Shown: piece after piece, positions 34,901 through 41,041 of the stretch | How positions within the stretch are numbered: the first letter of the stretch is position 1 | Layout of the letters: the number at the start of each line of letters is the position of its first letter | From: an uncultured Prevotellaceae bacterium | GTDB taxonomy: Bacteria; Bacteroidota; Bacteroidia; Bacteroidales; Bacteroidaceae | DNA: 41,135 nt | Direction: 5' to 3' | Assembly: GCA_902786565.1 (NCBI GenBank) | Contig: CADACW010000027.1 | Coordinates: forward strand, 1 to 41,135 | The notes under the pieces: model-generated | Told to the model about the DNA's origin: nothing | Database searches by the model: none | What the model saw: only the letters and a program-made list of their open reading frames with translations | Program-made: the position numbers and the translations under genes

Positions 34901-35005
34901 ATCGTCCTGGTCACGCCCGACGCACCGCGTCCGCTCAACCTCGACAATCCCGAAGGCCACACGGTAAGCTACACCGGGAAGGAACTGCGCCTGACAGTAT
35001 CATAA
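31955..35005 (+). CDS. Exported GH31 glycoside hydrolase with PA14 insert, alpha-xylosidase-like
   Basis: A 1016-residue exported enzyme (signal 1-20). Order of parts: N-terminal beta-sandwich (about 25-250, FYGLGQHQSEELNMKG), a PA14-like insert (about 272-383), the GH31 barrel (from about 400, YPKWALGFWQSRERY) and C-terminal beta domains with LYEDEGTNYNYERG. The nucleophile is Asp596 in DAWWMDASEP and the acid/base Asp679 in WSGDIGTRWEDM. A PA14 insert at this place is a feature of xyloglucan-acting alpha-xylosidases of Bacteroides, so that activity is likely but not certain. Residues about 579-589 just before the nucleophile strand look like an inserted segment with atypical codons. Co-transcribed with the permease upstream. 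Confidence 0.92.
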   Translation: MKRSLFVVITWLMAAASVQSATVKVQGQTVTVRPDGGEARIVRLQVVADKIIRVQATSEEQLPQKQPSLMVVPQTAATPFTTDESGENVVVKTAGVQAVVNKQTGALLFNDGSGRRLLAEAPGGKHFWPFTVPHRELGIKGGAQPTQAMKHGLQWQMCFDSPDDEAFYGLGQHQSEELNMKGKNEDLFQYNTKVSIPFVLSTKGYGLLWDSYSFCRFGKPDDYLQLNRAFRLYDKRGREGHLTGTYTSHAKGKESKTIVRDEDSIYFEYTLPALQQANDRGGIKNLPKDFNLDGSTVVYEGFIEPRQLPHDAGEALHQFILYYAGYVRVFIGGKEVVPQRWRTAWNPNAYKFDVTLNEGQRTHLRIEWQPDGGESYMGLRVAPPRSRRERGQLSIWSEMARDMDYYFIAGPTFDQVIAGYRTLTGKASLYPKWALGFWQSRERYKTANELLQTLAEFRRRHIPIDNIVQDWNYWPEDQWGSHQFEASRYPDPQAMVDSVHQMHGRLMISVWPKFYVNTDNYKQFDTHGWMYNQSSTDDIHDWVGPGYKNGFYDAYDPDARKLFWHQMDQALYTGLKAQKVKSHNPQHSLIDAWWMDASEPNVRDCTPMWYRKALCGPTAIGTSTEYFNAYALVNAQAIYEGQRSTNARLRAKGEPRVFLLTRSGFAGQQRYSTATWSGDIGTRWEDMRAQMSAGLNFSMSGVPFWGMDQGGFCVERRYQNAQRTFDKTGVETEDLREWRELQTRWNQFGTFIPIFRSHGQWPLREIWNIAPDDHPAYRSFVYYDRLRYHLMPYLYSLAAWAHFSDYTLMRALVMDFTADRQVHNIADQWMLGPALMACPVSNYKARSRSVYFPRQCGWYNLYTGEKVIEGEKDIAKGQSVNRQLMIAAPYEQIPVFVREGSIIPFGPQMEWSDEKPAELINLYIYSGADGAFQLYEDEGTNYNYERGLYTTIDISYDDATRTVIFARRQGSFPGMLKQRRFNIVLVTPDAPRPLNLDNPEGHTVSYTGKELRLTVS

Positions 35006-35008
35006 ATC

Positions 35009-35220
35009 AGGAATTTAGAATTTAGAGTTTAGAATTAAGATGCATTCTCGCTCCGCTGCGATTAGGAAGTAAGAATTTAGAATTATACTGCGCAGCAATT
35101 CTTAGCTCATACTTCTTACTCGCCGCTGGCGATACATCTTAATTCATAACTCTTAATTCTAAATTCGTAATCGCCGAAGGCGACAACTCTTAACTCTTAA
35201 TTCTAAACTCTTAATTCCCA
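35009..35220. repeat. AT-rich micro-repeat block with three GC mini-hairpins
   Basis: Between the convergent ends of the GH31 and smalltalk genes lie many variants of GAATTTAGAATT and its complement, the two ends forming a long imperfect inverted repeat (35009-35040 against 35185-35218). Interspersed are short hairpins: TCGC/GCGA at 35048-35061, TCGCC-GCT-GGCGA at 35120-35132, TCGCC-GAA-GGCGA at 35171-35183, and the palindrome CTGCGCAG at 35088-35095. No gene is seen. The block may act as a two-way terminator. Confidence 0.8.
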
Positions 35221-35224
35221 AGAG

Positions 35225-35326
35225 TCACCTGCACGCTGACACACCAAGGGCGGTGAGCAGGGCGGTGAGGGCGGCAATGAGGGCCTGAAGACCAAGTTTC
35301 ACGAGTTGCTTCTTGAAGTCATTCAT
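35225..35326 (-). CDS. Smalltalk protein (33 residues)
   Basis: A 33-residue peptide: MNDFKKQLVKLGLQ, then ALIAALTALLTALGVSACR. It fits the tiny 'smalltalk' family of Bacteroidales, which have a charged N-terminus, one hydrophobic A/L/T-rich helix and a Cys near the C-terminus, and which lie beside HU-family proteins and cell-wall hydrolases. Function is unknown; a single membrane-associated helix is likely. It is preceded by an exceptionally strong Shine-Dalgarno sequence and starts 17 bases after the HU stop codon. The hydrophobic helix followed by Cys could also be read as a degenerate lipoprotein signal. Confidence 0.88.
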   Translation of the reverse strand: MNDFKKQLVKLGLQALIAALTALLTALGVSACR

Positions 35327-35330
35327 TGTT

Positions 35331-35341
35331 CACCTCCTTCT
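35331..35341 (-). promoter_or_regulatory. Strong Shine-Dalgarno sequence of the smalltalk gene
   Basis: On the minus strand AGAAGGAGGTG sits 4 bases before the ATG. Such perfect sites are rare in Bacteroidales, which mostly initiate without one; it stands out from every other gene start in the window. Confidence 0.85.
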
Positions 35342-35343
35342 GC

Positions 35344-35832
35344 TTATCCCTCATTACCATAGTCCACCAGCTGGCCATCCTCCACCTTCTTGGGCTTGCC
35401 GCTCTTGTCGAAGATCAGACGCTGCTTCATGGGTACCTGCTTCTTGAAGACGCGGCTGGTCAGCTTATCCTCGCCGGCGCCCTCGGGACGGAAGCGGATG
35501 TGTATGCCCTCCAGATAGCTCTCCAGGTTGTACTTCACAGGCGTGTCAGCACCCTTTGCCTCCAGCGTCGGATAGAATGTGCCCAGACCGTCCAGCTTCA
35601 CGCCGATGCCCTGCGACACCAGCTCCACCAGGCAGTCGCGGAACTTGGTGATGACGCCCAGCACCACGTCCTGGGTGTACACCGAGCCGTGGCCCTGGAT
35701 GTGATTGGCCAGACCCTTCAGGTTGAGGGTCGACAGCTGCACCGCACGGGGGTACCACTTGCCATAGGCCGTGCTGTCCTCATTGGCATTCTGATAGATG
35801 TCATACTGCATTTCTACTTTAGTTGTTGCCAT
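35344..35832 (-). CDS. HU-family DNA-binding protein (HU-HIG type)
   Basis: A 162-residue protein of the Bacteroidetes HU-HIG type, longer than classical HU (90). It has the expected N-terminus MQYDIYQNAN (8-17), WYPRAVQLSTLNLKGLANHI (26-45), VLGVITKFRDCLVELVSQG (57-75) and the core VKLDGLGTFYPTLEAKGAD (78-96), then IHIRFRPEG, the arm-like strand. The tail is extended and charged (KQVPMKQRLIFDKSGKPKK). It probably binds DNA non-specifically. The leader carries TTAACCCTTTAAAAAAA, 9 bases before the start. It lies between the M15 peptidase and smalltalk genes. Confidence 0.9.
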   Translation of the reverse strand: MATTKVEMQYDIYQNANEDSTAYGKWYPRAVQLSTLNLKGLANHIQGHGSVYTQDVVLGVITKFRDCLVELVSQGIGVKLDGLGTFYPTLEAKGADTPVKYNLESYLEGIHIRFRPEGAGEDKLTSRVFKKQVPMKQRLIFDKSGKPKKVEDGQLVDYGNEG

Positions 35833-35902
35833 AATTGTTGTTTTTTTTAAAGGGTTAAACTTGTTTTGTTGTTATTGTCAATCTCGGCCAAGATTCTTCT
35901 TT

Positions 35903-36340
35903 TTAGTATTCTTTCATCGCAAAGACCGGAGTCTTCGTGTCGCCCTTCAGTCGCAGGGCCACGTGCAGCCAATAGTGCAGGCCGCGCTTCGAGACAATCG
36001 TTTCCACCACAGGCAGCGAGAGCCGCTTGCAGTACAGGGCCAGTTGCATCGCCTTCAGGGCATCGCTGCCACAGTCTATGTCGGCAGCCAGCCCGCGCAG
36101 ATGGTAACTGTTGCGGGAACCGCGAACACGGGTGTTCACCAACAGAGAGCGGTAGCCGCTGTTCACTCTCAGCTTGTCGCCCCATGCGTTGCGCAGGGGC
36201 TCCAGCACCAGACGTGCCAGCGACCTGAGGTTTTCCGTTTCCTTCTCACCCGGTACGTTCAGGCAGTCCGTGTGGTTCGTTCTTGTCAGCTCCAGGAGCG
36301 AGAAGTGCTCCGAGAGCATCACCATTACATCTTCTTCCAT
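35903..36340 (-). CDS. Peptidase M15-family D-Ala-D-Ala-type carboxypeptidase
   Basis: A 145-residue zinc-peptidase-like protein (M15, DUF882-type). The motif SGYRSLLVNTRVRGSRNSYH (61-80) followed by LRGLAADID supplies zinc ligands His80 and Asp87; the third is His126 in LHYWLHVAL. The family cleaves peptidoglycan cross-bridges and is frequent in prophages as an endolysin. There is no signal peptide, as in phage endolysins. The final ligand context (HYWLHVA) differs from the usual HxD form, so activity should not be assumed. It heads a three-gene set with HU and smalltalk; its leader is filled by a micro-repeat array. Confidence 0.85.
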   Translation of the reverse strand: MEEDVMVMLSEHFSLLELTRTNHTDCLNVPGEKETENLRSLARLVLEPLRNAWGDKLRVNSGYRSLLVNTRVRGSRNSYHLRGLAADIDCGSDALKAMQLALYCKRLSLPVVETIVSKRGLHYWLHVALRLKGDTKTPVFAMKEY

Positions 36341-36347
36341 AGCAAAT

Positions 36348-36438
36348 CAATTGTGAATTGTCAATTATGAATTGTCAATTATTAATTGTGAATTGTGAAT
36401 TGTGAATTGTCAATTGTGAATTATCAATTATGAATTGT
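36348..36438. repeat. Micro-repeat array in the M15 leader
   Basis: About 90 bases consisting of variants of AATTGTGAATTGT and AATTATGAATTGTCAATT with a period of 9-10 bases. It lies between the M15 start codon and its promoter. The same sequence occurs inside the coding sequence at 38968-38991. Confidence 0.9.
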
Positions 36439-36485
36439 CTTGTATCAGTAAGTCAAAGATCGCGTGTTTTGTCTGATTGACGATG

Positions 36486-36493
36486 CAAAGGTA
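36486..36493 (-). promoter_or_regulatory. Probable -7 box of the M15-HU-smalltalk genes
   Basis: TACCTTTG on the minus strand (36493 to 36486). No good upstream element is seen; the leader to the start codon would be about 140 bases. Confidence 0.5.
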
Positions 36494-36660
36494 CAGACAA
36501 AAAGCTTCCATCCGAAGAAAAGCGGCCTCGTGTGGGAGTTTTGGAGAGTTTAGGGTAGAGAAGTGTAAAAAACTGCCATTTCATGGAGAGTTTTCCCCCA
36601 AACCGCGCAGAGTTTTGCACAGTTTAAGGAAGAGTACCGTGGAAAGACAGATTACCCGTT

Positions 36661-36868
36661 GAAGACAGAATAACAAAAGAACATAATTGAAAGACATACT
36701 AACGGGATTTGGAAGACATAATAACATACGAACATACGCCGCTCCCACCGCCCCTGTAAGGGGAGGGGTTGGGGGAGGGGTGAATCCGCCGTATAGTGTA
36801 AACAGACGAACAGGATTTGGAAGACATAATAACACAAGAACAAACTTTTTTGAAGACAGAGTAACTAA
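36661..36868. repeat. Degenerate GAAGACATAATAACATACGA repeat array, left copy
   Basis: At least five degenerate direct copies (from 36661, 36690, 36711, 36819 and 36852) of a unit around GAAGACATAATAACATACGA, with a GC-rich element CCCCTGTAAGGGGAGGGG at 36752-36769. The stretch 36703-36764 is repeated almost exactly at 38480-38541. Open frames across it translate the repeat (MLLCLPNP) and are not genes. Confidence 0.85.
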
Positions 36869-36891
36869 GGAATGAGGTGGGCAGAAAGCCC

Positions 36892-36937
36892 GAAAACTGC
36901 TGAAACAGGGAAAATTTAGGCCGTTTCAGCAGTTTTC
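36892..36937. promoter_or_regulatory. 15-base inverted repeat upstream of the ATPase gene
   Basis: GAAAACTGCTGAAAC at 36892-36906 and its exact reverse complement at 36923-36937, with a 16-base spacer. The core CAGCAGTTTTC recurs at 36980-36990, directly after the -7 box. An operator role is inferred. Confidence 0.8.
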
Positions 36938-36948
36938 AGCAACGAAAC

Positions 36949-36979
36949 TTGCTGAAATGACTTCTTTTTACTACCTTTG
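36949..36979 (+). promoter_or_regulatory. Promoter of the repeat-bracketed ATPase gene
   Basis: TTG at 36949-36951, a 20-base spacer and TACCTTTG at 36972-36979, 32 bases before the ATG. Confidence 0.75.
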
Positions 36980-37011
36980 CAGCAGTTTTCAACATAAAGC
37001 ACAAAGTAACA

Positions 37012-38436
37012 ATGAAGCAGACACTCATAGGAAGAGAACAGGAAATCAGGCAGTTGCAAGAATATCTGAGCAGCGAAAAGTCGGAGTTCATAGCAATCTA
37101 TGGCCGCAGACGTGTAGGGAAGACTTTCTTTGTCAGGCAGGTGGTCGGCAATGAGGCCTGTCTCGTAATGACAGGTATGGAGAATGTAGACCTGAACGAC
37201 CAACTGGCCAACTTCTACTTCACCCTGCGCAGAGTTTGGCCATCAGCAGCACAGCCACATTCTTGGCTGGAGGCCTTCGACCAGCTACAGAACTATATAG
37301 AGAGCCTGCCCAGCGGGCGGAAAATCATCTTCATCGACGAACTGCCATGGTTAGACACGGTTCGTTCCAAGTTCATTGCCGCTCTGGAACGGTTCTGGAA
37401 CGGATGGGCCGACGGCCGAGACGACATCAAGCTCATCGTGTGCGGCTCGGCCACCTCATGGATGATAGACCATATTATAAATAATAGAGGAGGACTGCAC
37501 AACCGCAAGACACACCAGATATACATTGCGCCCTTCACACTCGAAGAGAGTCGCAGATACTTCAAGGCATACGGATTCCCCTATAGAGAGAAGGAAATAG
37601 CAGAGTGCTATATGGTGATGGGGGGAGTGGCCTACTATTACTCGCTGATGAACACAAAAGAGAGCGTGGCACAAAACATAGACCGCCTCTTCTTTGCTCA
37701 TAACGGAGAACTGAAAAACGAGTTCGACAACCTCTACCGCTCACTGTTCAAGAGGGCTGGCGACCACATAGCAATTGTCACAGCACTCGCAAAGAAAGCA
37801 AAAGGACTGACACGAAAGCAGATAGTCGAGCAGACAAGACTCAACAACAACAGCAAGTTCACAAAGACATTGGAAGAACTGGAAAAGTGCGGATTCCTGC
37901 GCAGCTACATCCCCTTCGGAGAGACAAAACGGGACATCCTTTTCCAGCTTACAGACGCTTTTACGCTCTTCCATTTCCACTACGAAACGGAGAACAAATA
38001 TCAAGACGAGGCATTTTGGACCAACTCGCTGAACAGCGGAAAATACCGTGCCTGGAGCGGCTACTCATTCGAGATACTATGCCTAAACCACATCATGCAG
38101 ATAAAGCAGGCATTGGGCATAGCAGGCATACGGAGCAGAGTCTGTTGCTGGAGCAGCAAACAGGAAGATGGCCAAAAAGGGGCACAGATAGACCTGATTA
38201 TAGACCGCGCCGACCAGACCATCAACATCTGCGAAATGAAATTCGCACGCACAGAGTACGAAATCACCAAGGCCGATGACCAAGATTTTGACAACAAGAT
38301 CAGCACCTTCATGCGCCAGACAAACACCAAGAAGTCGCTCGTGCTCACACTCATAACCAGCTTCGGACTGAAAACAGGCAAATATGGCGGCCATATACAA
38401 CGCCAACTCACCCTAAACGACCTCTTCAAACAATAA
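37012..38436 (+). CDS. Archaeal-type ATPase with C-terminal PD-(D/E)XK (DUF234) domain
   Basis: A 474-residue protein of the ATP-binding/DUF234 family. The P-loop is IYGRRRVGKTFF (29-40), the Walker B motif KIIFIDELPWL (about 104-114), and CGSATSWM is the sensor-1-like region. A winged-helix segment follows (about 265-310, GLTRKQIVEQTRLNNNSKFT). The C-terminus has a nuclease-like QIDLIID (Asp394) and ICEMKFA (Glu408, Lys410) pattern with all acidic and lysine residues in place. Function of the family is not established; STAND-like or selfish-element roles have been suggested. It is bracketed by near-identical direct repeats and preceded by an operator-like inverted repeat. Confidence 0.88.
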   Translation: MKQTLIGREQEIRQLQEYLSSEKSEFIAIYGRRRVGKTFFVRQVVGNEACLVMTGMENVDLNDQLANFYFTLRRVWPSAAQPHSWLEAFDQLQNYIESLPSGRKIIFIDELPWLDTVRSKFIAALERFWNGWADGRDDIKLIVCGSATSWMIDHIINNRGGLHNRKTHQIYIAPFTLEESRRYFKAYGFPYREKEIAECYMVMGGVAYYYSLMNTKESVAQNIDRLFFAHNGELKNEFDNLYRSLFKRAGDHIAIVTALAKKAKGLTRKQIVEQTRLNNNSKFTKTLEELEKCGFLRSYIPFGETKRDILFQLTDAFTLFHFHYETENKYQDEAFWTNSLNSGKYRAWSGYSFEILCLNHIMQIKQALGIAGIRSRVCCWSSKQEDGQKGAQIDLIIDRADQTINICEMKFARTEYEITKADDQDFDNKISTFMRQTNTKKSLVLTLITSFGLKTGKYGGHIQRQLTLNDLFKQ

Positions 38437-38450
38437 AAAGACAGACGAAC

Positions 38451-38545
38451 GGAATTTGGAAGACATAATAACATACGAGCGGGATTTGGAAGACATAATA
38501 ACATACGAACATACACCGCTCCCCCCGCCCCTGTAAGGGGATGGA
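38451..38545. repeat. Direct repeats, right copy, after the ATPase gene
   Basis: Two direct units at 38451-38480 and 38481-38512 of the same GGAAGACATAATAACATACGA type, followed by the GC-rich CCCCTGTAAGGGG element. Positions 38480-38541 match 36703-36764 with only two differences over 62 bases. Confidence 0.88.
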
Positions 38546-38574
38546 TAACCCACGCCGCACCCCACAGACAAGAA

Positions 38575-38609
38575 ACTGGCCGCTGATGCCCTTTGCACCA
38601 GCGGCCAGT
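38575..38609 (-). terminator. Terminator of the 57-residue peptide gene
   Basis: ACTGGCCGCTG at 38575-38585 pairs perfectly with CAGCGGCCAGT at 38599-38609, followed on the minus strand by TTCTTGTCT. It lies 56 bases after the stop codon. Confidence 0.75.
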
Positions 38610-38664
38610 CTGTCCAGCGACCGCTATCATTCACCGATAGCCGTCACACACATACTTTTACAGA

Positions 38665-38838
38665 TTACTCTTCGTCGTCACCCCAAGAGCTGGGACCAAA
38701 ACGAGAAGCATCAACATCGTCGCCAATCTCATTGCCGCCTTTGCCACCCAGTTGATTAGGAGTGATACTTTCAGCTATCATCTGCTGAGTTTCAACGTGA
38801 GTCATTTCGCACGCGGGCTGAATATATGTCTTTTTCAT
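38665..38838 (-). CDS. Small acidic peptide with double-glycine motif
   Basis: A 57-residue peptide: MKKTYIQPACEMTHVETQQM, then IAESITPNQLGG, KGGNEIGDDVDA and SRFGPSSWGDDEE. The N-terminal MKKTYIQPxxE and QQMIAES pattern resembles very common short hypothetical proteins of Prevotella and Bacteroides as I recall them; no function is known. The LGG-KGG site resembles double-glycine leader cleavage sites of exported peptides, with an acidic mature part. It starts 36 bases after the stop of the 670-residue secreted protein and ends before a strong terminator, so the two are one transcript. It is a real gene by position and codon pattern; the export idea is speculative. Confidence 0.75.
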   Translation of the reverse strand: MKKTYIQPACEMTHVETQQMIAESITPNQLGGKGGNEIGDDVDASRFGPSSWGDDEE

Positions 38839-38874
38839 AATCGTTTTTCCTTTCTATGTTAAGTTAATCATCAT

Positions 38875-40887
38875 TTATTTCATTATCATCTTCTTGCCGT
38901 TCACGATGTAGAGGCCCTTTGTGGGCTGTGCCACACGGCGGCCCTGCAGGTCGTAGACCTCATTAGACATTGTGAATTGTGAATTCTGCATTGAAGAGAT
39001 GCCAGTAGCCTCGCCAAAACTGAAGAGATCAGCCATACGTGCGCCAGCACCAAAGGTCAATTCCGTATCGACTGCCACATAAGCCTTATGGGCTCCGACG
39101 GTGAAAGCACCGCCATTCTCGGCACCCCAGTAGAAGCCAATAGTAGAGGGGTCATAGCCCTTGGTGGTCAGACGATAGTAGACGGAACCACCTGTTGTCA
39201 GCTGTGCTGTATCAAAGCCACGCAGTATGTTATTGGCATCTTTGGTGCCGTCAACATCTGCAACGTTCATCTCATAGGTGCCTGTCGCGCCATAGAGAAT
39301 CACAGCCTGATCCTTTGCGATAGTCTCACCAGTGGCAATAGTCTCGCTAATCTCCAGTTTGTTGTCAGAGTTCACCTTGAAGGTGTAGGCAGTTAGGCCA
39401 GTGGGAACCACGAGGGCCTTATTACTGTAATAAACTGAGGTGAACTTCGAGTCGCCAACAGTAATATCAATCTTGTTAGCAGGAACAGTGGTGCAGTAGT
39501 CACTGTAGGTATCAGGAGTACTGCTTGTCCAGGTAATTTCAATCTTGCTCAGGTATAATGCACCACTATTTGAACGGATTCCAATATACTCATAATCACC
39601 ATCAATAGTCAGTTCAGTAGTGGTAACACTACTAACATTATATAAAAGGCTACCCAGTTTTGTGCCCTTATTTTCTCCATACAGTTCTGACGCAGCTGTA
39701 TATGCAACATTCTTACCATAAACATCCAGCGTTCTGTTATCCGAAGTTTTAACATTCCACTCTACCACAACTTTCGTAACCTTTCCGCCAGAAGTCGTCG
39801 AGACTACACCACTATTGCTGTTATTAGTACGAAGTTGAATTGATAAGTTGTCACCTGCACTATTACCTGCATAGACAGCATCAGAATTCGATTTCACATT
39901 TGACCAAGCCGAATAGTTCGTTGTTGTTTCATTAATAGTATTAGCATTGTTCAGCACGTCAACCACCGAATTCGACGTTCCAGGGCTACAGATAGCAAAT
40001 ACAGCATAGAAAGTCTTGTCAGCATTTCCCATAGTGGCAGAAGACACAAGTGTAGGAGTCTCACCTGCTGTCAGCTCACTCTCACTCCAGCCCACGAAAG
40101 CATAGTCATTTATGCTGGCAGGGTCGGTTGGGAAGATAATAGCAGAGTTTTCCTTGAAATCAGCCGTTGTGGCAGTACCATTCACACTAAATGTAACTGA
40201 ATGAGTTGGAGCTTCAGTAATATTAATAGTATATGTGGCAGTCTTACCATTGTATGTAACAGTAACAGTCTGCTCTCCAACCTGAAGCATATCGGGGGTG
40301 TTGAATGTTGCATCTGCCGTAACATCTTCGGTCGTATTATCAGAATAAGTAGCTGTCACAACAACCCCATCGTGATTGAACTCGTTGCCCTCAACAAAAG
40401 TTGTAGTGTAGGTACCAGAAAGTGCGATAGATGATAATTCTTTAGTAGAAGCATAGGTCACAGCAACTGAAGCTATTCTTCTATGGCCACTTGTACCTCC
40501 TACATTAAACGTTATACTTTTAGCAGATCCTGTCCAAGTTCCATTTGAATAAGTACCTGCAACTGTGGTGATAGCGTTTGTACCATCACCAGAACCAAAA
40601 GTCAATTCTATTTTTTCAATATCTTTTGCGGATGTAACTGTCATATGACCACCACTATACACACGAATAGCAGTACCCGTATTATAATATTTTCCATCAT
40701 TACTGCCATCACCAAAGGCCAAAGAAAAGTTAAGACCGTTATCAGCTCCATCGAAAGATTTGTACTGGACGCCATTCTCTAATCCTAATGTACTGAATGT
40801 TATCGTCTCGTCGGCAGCCCACAAAGAAGTCACTCCCACTAACATAACCAGTAGGAGCGTAAGTTTTTTAAGTAAGTTTTTAACCAT
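38875..40887 (-). CDS. Secreted modular protein with Ig-like domain and type IX-like C-terminal tail
   Basis: A 670-residue secreted protein with a signal peptide (1-25, SLWAAD). Residues 26-146 are a beta-rich unknown domain; 150-224 a group-3 bacterial Ig-like domain (LSSIALSGTYTTTFVEGNEF, then DGVVVTATYSDNTTEDVTA); 228-300 resembles an InlB/Listeria-Bacteroides repeat (YAFVGWSESELTAGETPTL); 305-455 repeats the style of the first domain (VTKVVVEWNVKTSDNRTLDV). The tail from 644 (VYDLQGRRVAQPTKGLYIV) resembles type IX sorting tails. Residues 633-643 linking it are encoded by the AATTGTGAATTGT micro-repeat. Base composition is clearly more AT-rich than the upstream core genes. Ligand unknown; surface adhesion or glycan binding is plausible. 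Confidence 0.8.
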   Translation of the reverse strand: MVKNLLKKLTLLLVMLVGVTSLWAADETITFSTLGLENGVQYKSFDGADNGLNFSLAFGDGSNDGKYYNTGTAIRVYSGGHMTVTSAKDIEKIELTFGSGDGTNAITTVAGTYSNGTWTGSAKSITFNVGGTSGHRRIASVAVTYASTKELSSIALSGTYTTTFVEGNEFNHDGVVVTATYSDNTTEDVTADATFNTPDMLQVGEQTVTVTYNGKTATYTINITEAPTHSVTFSVNGTATTADFKENSAIIFPTDPASINDYAFVGWSESELTAGETPTLVSSATMGNADKTFYAVFAICSPGTSNSVVDVLNNANTINETTTNYSAWSNVKSNSDAVYAGNSAGDNLSIQLRTNNSNSGVVSTTSGGKVTKVVVEWNVKTSDNRTLDVYGKNVAYTAASELYGENKGTKLGSLLYNVSSVTTTELTIDGDYEYIGIRSNSGALYLSKIEITWTSSTPDTYSDYCTTVPANKIDITVGDSKFTSVYYSNKALVVPTGLTAYTFKVNSDNKLEISETIATGETIAKDQAVILYGATGTYEMNVADVDGTKDANNILRGFDTAQLTTGGSVYYRLTTKGYDPSTIGFYWGAENGGAFTVGAHKAYVAVDTELTFGAGARMADLFSFGEATGISSMQNSQFTMSNEVYDLQGRRVAQPTKGLYIVNGKKMIMK

Positions 40888-40962
40888 AATAATTAAAATT
40901 AAAAGTAAGTTTTTATTGATGTAATGAATGTATGTTCCTGATTGGATGAATGTGAATCTGAG

Positions 40963-41017
40963 GCAGACGGGGGTGGGGCCTTGCGACCTTCACGGCTCCC
41001 TCGCCTGGGGCGTCTGC
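40963..41017 (-). promoter_or_regulatory. GC-rich structured leader of the secreted-protein gene
   Basis: A GC-rich island in an AT-rich leader, bounded by GCAGACG (40963-40969) and its complement CGTCTGC (41011-41017). It lies between a -7 box TAAATTTG (minus strand, 41049 to 41042) and the start codon at 40887, so it would be transcribed. It matches no riboswitch I know. Confidence 0.5.
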
Positions 41018-41041
41018 ACGGTAGATGGAAAAATGCGGGTG

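Noticed and set aside
36581-36843. Minus-strand frames encoding MLLCLPNPV repeats
   Set aside because: They are translations of the intergenic repeat units in several frames, not proteins.
36661-38545. CRISPR array
   Set aside because: Repeat units are degenerate, unevenly spaced, without unique spacers, and no cas genes are present.
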